This document shows, one piece after another, positions 6,999-12,709 of a DNA stretch of 12,709 bases. Made by a program: the position numbers and the translations under genes. Position 1 is the first letter of the stretch; each line of letters opens with the position of its first letter. The stretch is from Pseudomonadota bacterium. Lineage in GTDB: Bacteria > Pseudomonadota > Gammaproteobacteria > Pseudomonadales > Pseudohongiellaceae. The DNA lies in NCBI GenBank assembly GCA_022563075.1, contig JADFOC010000022.1, positions 1 to 12,709 of the forward strand. The letters are read 5' to 3'. The notes beneath the pieces were generated by a model. That model did not search any database, was not told the DNA's origin, and saw only the letters and a list, made by a program, of their open reading frames with translations.

Positions 6999-7994
6999 CT
7001 AGGGTTCCGCGGCGGCGCGTTCCAGCTGACGAGCTCCCGCCAGAATACCTATCATGCCGTAGTTGCCTTCATGGCAGGCGTATTCGTAGATGGCATTGTC
7101 GGTCCTGGAGAGTGGATATTCCCCGGAAAACCGCGCGGTAAACACGCTTGGATCGTCCACGGAAAAGCCATAGATGATCTTGTTGTTGCTTTCCCGGCGG
7201 AAGGTCTCGAGCAGGGTTAGATTGTCCACGGGCACGCCACGCAGTGTATGCCAGTTATTGAAGTATCTGGTTGCAACCACCAGCGTGTCGCCTTCCCAGT
7301 GACCGATGGAATCACCCATCCATTTGCGGTGCGCCTCCGCGGCGGGATTGCGCCGATCGGTGATCTTGATGATGCGGGTGTCATGCACCATCTCGGTGGT
7401 GATGCTGACGTAGCCGGGTGATTGCACAATCTGCATGTGGCTGTTATAGATCACCGGCATCATCAACGGTCCGGAGCTATTGCCGAAGGCCACCAGACAG
7501 CGTTCTCCCAGTCCGCGGCCCTCCGGTCCGTCACTGCGATCCGGCAGGTTCGCCCGCTGTTCACGCAGGCGCTGATCGAGCCCGGCCACCCGCGCCGGCA
7601 GACGACCATCGGGCGGATCGGTGATGGCGGAAGTTCGAAACTCCCCATTAATCGTCGGGATAAACTGGGGATCGTCGCGCCAGAACAGGTCGTAATTACC
7701 GATGGGTGGCAGCGAGGCCGCCACCACCGGCGCCGGGCGGTCGGGATCGAGGGGCTCGTTATCCGCATCGAAACGTTGCTGCTGGGCGTGCTCCAACTCC
7801 AGTGCCTCGGCTTCGGTGTATGTCCGTTTCTCACCCAGATCGCGTGGACGTTCGAAGGGCATCACCGTGGTGTGTTTCCACACACCTTGTATATCCGGCA
7901 CTCCCCATTCGGTTAAGGGGATTTCGTATTGCTGGGCAACTGTGTTGCCCGCCAATAAGCAAGCGCCGAGCAACAGGAATATTTGAGTCTGCAT
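6999..7994 (-). CDS. Secreted protein family of unknown function, copy 2 (intact)
   Basis: This 331-residue intact paralogue of the frameshifted neighbour starts at ATG 7994 with a strong GGAGG (complement of 8001-8005) 6 bases away. The signal peptide is MQTQIFLLLGACLLAGNTVA, with likely cleavage before QQYEIPL. It lacks the usual N-terminal positive charge, and LGAC (9-12) is only a poor lipobox. The same conserved blocks appear as in copy 1, and the C-terminus keeps IYEYACHEGNYGM (302-314) followed by ILAGARQLE. Conserved His, Glu and Asp residues in MVHDTRIIKI, DSIGHWEGDTLV and YACHEGN could be ligand-binding or catalytic, but I know no assigned activity. The periplasm or outer envelope is the likely location. 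The pair looks like a local tandem duplication: both genes share ACACGGAG just before the start. Confidence 0.88.
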   Translation of the reverse strand: MQTQIFLLLGACLLAGNTVAQQYEIPLTEWGVPDIQGVWKHTTVMPFERPRDLGEKRTYTEAEALELEHAQQQRFDADNEPLDPDRPAPVVAASLPPIGNYDLFWRDDPQFIPTINGEFRTSAITDPPDGRLPARVAGLDQRLREQRANLPDRSDGPEGRGLGERCLVAFGNSSGPLMMPVIYNSHMQIVQSPGYVSITTEMVHDTRIIKITDRRNPAAEAHRKWMGDSIGHWEGDTLVVATRYFNNWHTLRGVPVDNLTLLETFRRESNNKIIYGFSVDDPSVFTARFSGEYPLSRTDNAIYEYACHEGNYGMIGILAGARQLERAAAEP

Positions 7995-8187
7995 AGCATG
8001 CCTCCGTGTATCAGGCAGAGAATCTGGCTAGGTTAGAAAGGGACGATATCGCTATTTTAACGACTTTCTTAGCCTTATTGGTATTGGGTTTTTCGACATT
8101 GCTGGATTTTATCGGCTGCTCTGGAATAAATGGGTGTCTCATAAATTACTCTAGTATAATCATGCAATTCATTGATTACTATGGATA

Positions 8188-9624
8188 TTACACTTCTGCC
8201 GTACGAGGCCAGGGCGCCGCTTCTTCGAGTTGCGTAGCCAGCCGCAGCAGCAGCGAGTCTGACCCCCAGGCGCCGGTAAACATCACTCCCACCGGCAATC
8301 CATCGGCACTCAGGTGCAGGGGCATGGACATGCTGGGCTGACCGGTACCGTTATAGAGCGCGGTGAATCCGCTATAGGCCTTGAAGCGCTTGGTGTATTG
8401 CTGCATGTCGTCGCTGTTCATGTTGAGCCAGCCGATTTTGACCGGGGTCTTGCTCAGCACCGGCGAGAGGATGATGTCGTAGTCCCGGTGAAATCGAGCC
8501 ATCTGGCGCTCGGCATCTTTAATCAGTTCGCGGGCCTCAAGATAGGTGGTGGCAGTCTGCTCGCTGCCGTTCTGTGCCATCAATTTTGCTGACGCCTCCA
8601 GTGGGCTGTCTGCCAGCGAGAGATTGAGTTCCTCCAGGCGCGGTGCAAACGCTTGATAGACATGGATGTTGATGATCCTGGCCATGGCGGCGATTACCGG
8701 CTGGTAAGCCACCGGATGGGTTACTTCCTCGACGCTATGTCCCAATGATTCGCACAGCCTGGCAGCCTGGTTCACGGCGCTGAGACAGTCGGCATCGATT
8801 GGCTGATCCAGAGGCTGGTCCAGTTGTACCGCGATACGCAGTTGACCGGGCTGTTTACTGTGTTCCGCATAGAAAGAAGCCGGTGAGGGCGGCATGGCAT
8901 ACAGGTTAGGCGTATCGATGGTAATCAGGTCGAGAAACGCAGCGCTGTCGCGCACCGTCTGGCTGACGACATGACCGACACTCAGACCACTCCAGCTTTC
9001 GAACAACCGATTCTCGATGGCGGTCAGACCACGGCTGGGTTTTAAGCCAAATAAACCGCAGCAACTGGCAGGAATGCGGATGGAGCCGCCGCCGTCGGTG
9101 GCATGGGCCACCGGCAGGATGCCAGCCGCCACCGCAGCCGCCGCACCACCACTGGAGCCGCCGGTGGAATGCCCGGTATTCCAGGGATTGCGGCAGATGC
9201 CATAGGCAAGCGGCTCGGTAGTAATGGTTAGCCCTTTCTCCGGCGTGTTACTGGTGCCGATAACCACCAGCCCTGCATCCAGGTATTTCTGTACGATGTT
9301 GGCGTTGCGGGGGGCGATGTGGCCGGCGAATAGTCGGCTACCAAAGCCGGCGGGCATGCCCTTTACCATGCTCAGGTCTTTGATTAAAAAGGGGAGGCCT
9401 GCCAGCCTGCTCTTATTCAGCAAATCAGGATGGGTATCGAATGATTTAGACAGTGCTTTGGCACTCTCGTAGCATTCGGCAACAATTGCATTGATGCTGG
9501 GGTTGAGTTTTTCGGCCTGCGCGATGGCGCAGGTGGTTATCTCTTCACAGGTGAAATCTTGACGGCGGACGCCTGCCGCGAGCGCGATCGCATCCATGTC
9601 CTGGTAATCGGATATAGCAAGCAT
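8188..9624 (-). CDS. Amidase signature family hydrolase
   Basis: Hydrolyses carbon-nitrogen bonds of amides; the family includes GatA, FAAH, nylon and aryl-acyl amidases. This 478-residue protein has the full Ser-cisSer-Lys triad: Lys82 in [13 protein letters not shown], Ser157 in [16 protein letters not shown] and nucleophile Ser181 in [20 protein letters not shown]. There is no signal peptide, so it is probably cytoplasmic. The C-terminal half (KTPVKIGWL, then [18 protein letters not shown]) is typical of broad-specificity amidases rather than GatA, and no gatB or gatC is adjacent. ATG 9624 lies 18 bases after the pilU stop and has no strong SD, consistent with translational coupling to pilU. 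The substrate cannot be named. Confidence 0.92.
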   Translation of the reverse strand: MLAISDYQDMDAIALAAGVRRQDFTCEEITTCAIAQAEKLNPSINAIVAECYESAKALSKSFDTHPDLLNKSRLAGLPFLIKDLSMVKGMPAGFGSRLFAGHIAPRNANIVQKYLDAGLVVIGTSNTPEKGLTITTEPLAYGICRNPWNTGHSTGGSSGGAAAAVAAGILPVAHATDGGGSIRIPASCCGLFGLKPSRGLTAIENRLFESWSGLSVGHVVSQTVRDSAAFLDLITIDTPNLYAMPPSPASFYAEHSKQPGQLRIAVQLDQPLDQPIDADCLSAVNQAARLCESLGHSVEEVTHPVAYQPVIAAMARIINIHVYQAFAPRLEELNLSLADSPLEASAKLMAQNGSEQTATTYLEARELIKDAERQMARFHRDYDIILSPVLSKTPVKIGWLNMNSDDMQQYTKRFKAYSGFTALYNGTGQPSMSMPLHLSADGLPVGVMFTGAWGSDSLLLRLATQLEEAAPWPRTAEV

Positions 9625-9642
9625 AGGTGAGAACTGCCTGGC

Positions 9643-10794
9643 CTAGAATATTTGCTGCTCGTCGTTTTCCCTGTGCACCAAGGACAATCCTCCGGATTCA
9701 TCCTCATCGTCCAAATCTTCGTCATCTATGTCCCGGTCCTCAGAGAGTTGGATACGCAGCCGCAGGTTATTCTTGGAGTCGGCGTTTTTGAGTGTTTCTT
9801 CGTAGCTGATCTTGCCGCTCTTGTAGAGATCGAACAATGCTGAGTCGAAGGTCTTCATGCCTTGCTGTTCGGATTTCTCCATGACTTCCTTGATTTCCAA
9901 AACCTTGCCTTGCTTAATCAGATCACAGACGCGTGGTGTACCTAACAAGACTTCGATGGCGGCGACACGCTTGCCATCGACCGTGGGAATAAGTCGTTGC
10001 GATATAAAACCCTGCAAGTTCAATGACAGATCCAGGAATAGCTGTTTGTGGCGTTCTTCTGGGAAGAAATTAATGATGCGGTCCAGCGCCTGGTTGGCAT
10101 TATTGGCGTGCAAGGTGGATAAGCACAGATGGCCGGTTTCGGCGAATGCCAGTGCATGCTCCATCGTTTCCCGGCTTCGTATCTCGCCGATAAGAATGAC
10201 ATCTGGCGCTTGCCGCAAGGTGTTTTGCAGCGCTTCCTCGTAACTGTTAGTGTCGACACCGATTTCTCGCTGATTGACGATGGATTTTTGATGAGGATGA
10301 ATAAATTCGATCGGGTCTTCGATGGTAATGATATGACCGTCACTGTTTTTGTTGCGATGGTCGATCAGGGCGGCGAGAGAGGTTGATTTGCCGGAGCCGG
10401 TGCCACCGATGAAAAGAATAATACCGCGCTTCAGCATGATCAGGTCGTTAAGTATAAGAGGAAGACCCAGGGATTTGGCACTGGGAATCTCTGTTTTAAT
10501 ATTTCGGGCGACGATGGCGACTTCACCGCGCTGCTGAAAGATGTTGATACGAAAACGACCGATGTCCGGATCGGATATAGCCATATTCATTTCCGGACTC
10601 TTCTCGAACTGCTTGATCTGCTCTTCGTTCATGATCTGGTAGGCGATTTTCTTCACCATCCCTTCGGGCATTATCTTATCGATGAGAGGAGTTAGCCTGC
10701 CGTGTGCCTTCATGCTGGGAGGGGCGCCGGTGGTCAGAAACAGGTCGGAGCCGTCCTTCTCGATCAGCATCTTCAATAAGTCGTTGAATCCCAT
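9643..10794 (-). CDS. pilU: Type IV pilus retraction ATPase PilU
   Basis: Cytoplasmic hexameric ATPase that assists PilT in pilus retraction and twitching. The 383 residues match PilU length (PilT is nearer 345). Features in order: N-terminal GSDLFLTTGAPPSMKAHGR (15-33); Walker A GGTGSGKST (130-138); Asp box IITIEDPIEF (155-164); Walker B VILIGEIR (199-206, Glu204); His box LSTLHANNANQALDRI (225-240). The GSDLF/PPSMK opening and the extended acidic tail (DIDDEDLDDEDESGG, about 358-372, then LSLVHREND) favour PilU over PilT. Start ATG 10794 has AAAGG upstream. It lies 71 bases after pyrB and 18 before the amidase. pilT, its usual neighbour, is not in this window. Confidence 0.93.
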   Translation of the reverse strand: MGFNDLLKMLIEKDGSDLFLTTGAPPSMKAHGRLTPLIDKIMPEGMVKKIAYQIMNEEQIKQFEKSPEMNMAISDPDIGRFRINIFQQRGEVAIVARNIKTEIPSAKSLGLPLILNDLIMLKRGIILFIGGTGSGKSTSLAALIDHRNKNSDGHIITIEDPIEFIHPHQKSIVNQREIGVDTNSYEEALQNTLRQAPDVILIGEIRSRETMEHALAFAETGHLCLSTLHANNANQALDRIINFFPEERHKQLFLDLSLNLQGFISQRLIPTVDGKRVAAIEVLLGTPRVCDLIKQGKVLEIKEVMEKSEQQGMKTFDSALFDLYKSGKISYEETLKNADSKNNLRLRIQLSEDRDIDDEDLDDEDESGGLSLVHRENDEQQIF

Positions 10795-10865
10795 AGTCGT
10801 AACCTTTGCTACTTAATTTCTGGTAAAGCCTCTGCGTGTATCGAGGATCTGACCAGTTCGGTGTC

Positions 10866-11879
10866 CTAAAACCTACCTTCAGTATACCAGCCCACTTCGC
10901 CGGCCGATTGTTCAATTTTATCTGCCACGCCCAGTATAAGTGCGAACAGTGCCATACGCACTAATACCCCGTTGTCTGTCTGGCGAAAAATTGCCAGATT
11001 CGGGTGTTGATTGAGGTCGTTATCCAACTCGCTTGCTTCTTTCCTGGAATCTCTGGGCAGTGGGTGCATGATGATGGTATTGGGCTGGCAATAGCGTGTA
11101 TAGATGGCCTGATTCAGCCTGAATCTGCCGCGATAGATATCCGCCTCCAGTTTGGTGGTAAAGCGCTCTTCCTGAATCCGCGTCAAGTACACGGTATCGT
11201 TGTCCTGCAGTCCTGCTTCCATATCTTCGGTTTCCACCACGCGATGCCCGGCGGCCTTGAGTTCGGCGACGATCTCAGCTGGCATACGCAGTTCGGCGGG
11301 GGAGATAAGGGTAAACGTGATGTTGTTATACAACAGCAGCAGCTGAGACAGGGAGTGCACGGTACGACCGTGCACGAGATCGCCCACCATGGCAATATGC
11401 ATGCCGTCGATCTCGCGATCATTGGACTTTAACTCTTTCTTTATCGTGTATAAATCCAGTAGTGCCTGTGAGGGATGCTCGTTCGATCCGTCACCGCCAT
11501 TGATCACCGGTACCCGGCTGGCCGCGGCAAATTCGGCAACCGAGCCCACCTTGGGATGGCGCATCACCACGACGTCGCTATAACCACTGGTTACTCTCGC
11601 GGTGTCATAGAGCGATTCGCCCTTGGTGAGGGACGAAGTTTTTATGTCGGTAGTTTCCCGTACGTGCCCCCCGAGCAGGTTGAAGGCACAACCGAAACTG
11701 ACTCGGGTGCGAGTGCTGGGCTCGAAGAACATGTTGCCGAGGATGGCGCCATCCAGTGCCTTGGTAATGCGCTTCCGCTGGGCGTAGGGCTCCATACCGT
11801 CAGCGACTCGAAAGACCACGTCTACATCGGCTCTTTCAAATTGTTTCACGCTGAGTATATGAGCGCCGTGAAAATCCAT
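10866..11879 (-). CDS. pyrB: Aspartate carbamoyltransferase catalytic chain
   Basis: Condenses carbamoyl phosphate with aspartate, the committed step of pyrimidine synthesis. The 337 residues exceed the roughly 305-311 of the E. coli type, fitting a longer proteobacterial variant beginning FHGAHILSVKQFERAD. Motifs: carbamoyl-phosphate loop FFEPSTRTRVSF (51-62); SSLTKGES with Lys86; MRHP (106-109); GGDGSNEHPSQALLDLYTI (128-146); GDLVHGRTVHS (166-176); aspartate-side HPLPR (272-276); and FRQTDNGVLVRMALF (298-312). No pyrI regulatory chain and no pyrC-like dihydroorotase is adjacent, so allosteric control of the E. coli kind is not suggested. The start is set by the family N-terminus; there is no good SD before ATG 11879. 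It heads the minus-strand run toward pilU and faces sbcB across a 206-base divergent spacer. Confidence 0.95.
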   Translation of the reverse strand: MDFHGAHILSVKQFERADVDVVFRVADGMEPYAQRKRITKALDGAILGNMFFEPSTRTRVSFGCAFNLLGGHVRETTDIKTSSLTKGESLYDTARVTSGYSDVVVMRHPKVGSVAEFAAASRVPVINGGDGSNEHPSQALLDLYTIKKELKSNDREIDGMHIAMVGDLVHGRTVHSLSQLLLLYNNITFTLISPAELRMPAEIVAELKAAGHRVVETEDMEAGLQDNDTVYLTRIQEERFTTKLEADIYRGRFRLNQAIYTRYCQPNTIIMHPLPRDSRKEASELDNDLNQHPNLAIFRQTDNGVLVRMALFALILGVADKIEQSAGEVGWYTEGRF

Positions 11880-11945
11880 GAATGTCTAGTTAGATGGTTA
11901 TTCTCGCTAATTCGCCACTTTGACGAATCTGTTTTACCGGTATCT

Positions 11946-11974
11946 ATTTTAAAGCAGACGAATACTACTACAAA
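11946..11974 (-). promoter_or_regulatory. Candidate pyrB promoter
   Basis: On the minus strand, TAAAAT (complement of 11946-11951, 5 of 6 to the -10 consensus) is 17 bases from TTTGTA (complement of 11969-11974, 3 of 6 to -35). Transcription would begin about 60 bases before the pyrB ATG. I saw no leader peptide with a terminator hairpin, so there is no evidence for E. coli-like pyrBI attenuation. Confidence 0.35.
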
Positions 11975-12034
11975 TGGGGCTTTGGAAGGAATTGTTATGT
12001 GTCATTCGAAGCAATCGGTGACATGTTGTAGTAT
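11962..12034. repeat. Imperfect inverted repeat in the pyrB-sbcB divergent spacer
   Basis: ATACTACTACA (11962-11972) and TGTTGTAGTAT (12024-12034) are inverted copies matching at 10 of 11 positions, with a 51-base gap. The left arm overlaps the candidate pyrB -35; the right arm contains TAGTAT, a possible but weak -10 for sbcB. The arms could be operator half-sites or chance. Confidence 0.3.
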
Positions 12035-12085
12035 CGACTGCAACCGCGACTTCGGCGTAAAAAAAATCCGCTTGTGGGGTTCTGA

Positions 12086-12709
12086 GTGACTTCGAGAACT
12101 ATTTACTGGTACGACTTCGAAACTTTTGGTATCGATCCCCGGCGCCACCGTGCGTCTCAGTTTGCCGGCATTCGCACCGATGAAGATCTCAATATCATCG
12201 GTGAACCGCTGGTGATGTATTGCCAGCCAGCCGACGATTTTCTACCCGATCCAGTAGCCTGTTTGATTACCGGTATCACACCGCAGAAGGCACTGCAAGA
12301 AGGCGTGGTCGAAGTGGAATTCATCGAGCGCATTCATCGTGAGTTTTCCGAGCCGCAAACTTGTGTGGCTGGGTACAACAGTATTCGTTTCGATGACGAA
12401 GTAACGCGGCAACTGTTGTACCGGAATTTTTATGATCCCTATGAGCGCGAATGGAAAAACGGCAATTCACGCTGGGACATCATCGATATGACTCGTCTGT
12501 GTGCGGCGACTCGTCCCGATGGCATCAATTGGCCTGTTTCCGAAGACGGCAGCAACAGTTTCAGGCTGGATCAACTCACCGTTGCCAACGGCATCGAACA
12601 TGCGCAGGCGCACGATGCGCTCGCCGATGTTATCGCCACTATCGAACTGGCCAAGCTGATTAAATCCAAGCAGCCGAAATTGTATGACTATGTCTTACGC
12701 TTGAGGAAC
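12086..12709 (+). CDS. sbcB: Exodeoxyribonuclease I, 3' partial
   Basis: Processive 3'-to-5' single-strand DNA exonuclease used in recombination and mismatch repair. The first 208 residues of an enzyme of about 475 are present. DEDDh catalytic residues are Asp10 and Glu12 (YDFETFG), Asp103 (GYNSIRFDDEVTR), and His176 and Asp181 (HDALAD), each offset by exactly five from the E. coli D15/E17/D108/H181/D186 set as I recall it. Long blocks such as YRNFYDPY and FRLDQLTVANGIEHA are also conserved. The start is GTG 12086: an in-frame TGA at 12083-12085 lies immediately before it, and GGGG (12076-12079) is 6 bases upstream. The gene was missed as a long ORF because it begins with GTG and runs off the window. 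It is divergent from pyrB. Confidence 0.95.
   Translation, partial: MTSRTIYWYDFETFGIDPRRHRASQFAGIRTDEDLNIIGEPLVMYCQPADDFLPDPVACLITGITPQKALQEGVVEVEFIERIHREFSEPQTCVAGYNSIRFDDEVTRQLLYRNFYDPYEREWKNGNSRWDIIDMTRLCAATRPDGINWPVSEDGSNSFRLDQLTVANGIEHAQAHDALADVIATIELAKLIKSKQPKLYDYVLRLRN

Noticed and set aside
8006..8341. 111-codon plus-strand ORF upstream of copy 2
   Set aside because: Its second half overlaps the well-supported amidase on the other strand, the peptide shows no domain, and it begins over the ribosome-binding region of the minus-strand gene.
11880..11945. pyrBI-type attenuator ahead of pyrB
   Set aside because: The leader is short, has no U-rich terminator hairpin and no pyrimidine-rich leader peptide that I can identify.
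11475..12089. 204-codon plus-strand ORF across pyrB and the spacer
   Set aside because: Mostly antisense to pyrB, which has every catalytic motif of its family; the remainder is the divergent promoter region.
1..12709. CRISPR array, transposon or prophage
   Set aside because: No regularly spaced repeats, transposase, integrase, terminal inverted repeats or phage genes were seen.

Overview
The window looks like ordinary chromosome from a gammaproteobacterium, probably an environmental or marine relative of Pseudomonadales/Cellvibrionales. This is inferred from the sequences: a PilU-type twitching ATPase, exonuclease I close to the E. coli form, a 337-residue aspartate carbamoyltransferase, and a tandem pair from a secreted family I associate with environmental Proteobacteria and Acidobacteria. 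No phage, insertion sequence, CRISPR array, tRNA or rRNA was seen.

Layout. Bases 1-1745 (+) hold a DNA alkylation-repair operon: the 3' part of an AraC/AlkA fusion (5' end outside the window), then, 2 bases later, an Ogt/AdaB-type methyltransferase. Bases 1860-2942 (+) encode an unrecognised protein with a TonB/TolA-like membrane anchor. Bases 2943-3317 are a gene-poor spacer with one doubtful 17-codon ORF. Bases 3318-5714 (+) hold a MATE exporter and an XdhC-family protein, probably co-transcribed and ending at a hairpin. Bases 5802-7994 (-) hold two tandem paralogues of a secreted family of unknown function; the downstream copy carries a 1-base frameshift near its 3' end. Bases 8188-11879 (-) are a run of pyrB, pilU and an amidase-signature hydrolase. 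A 206-base divergent spacer then leads to sbcB (exonuclease I, +), which runs off the right edge.

How the genes relate. The first two genes make a coherent alkylation-damage unit: base excision of alkylated purines plus direct reversal of O6-methylguanine. Pyrimidine synthesis (pyrB), type IV pilus retraction (pilU) and the amidase share a strand but no evident pathway. MATE and XdhC are close enough for an operon, yet no molybdenum hydroxylase is present for XdhC to serve. I found no convincing new multi-gene system. The items most worth checking are the TonB-like anchor on an unfamiliar periplasmic domain, the frameshifted tandem paralogue, and the reorganised adaptive-response operon.
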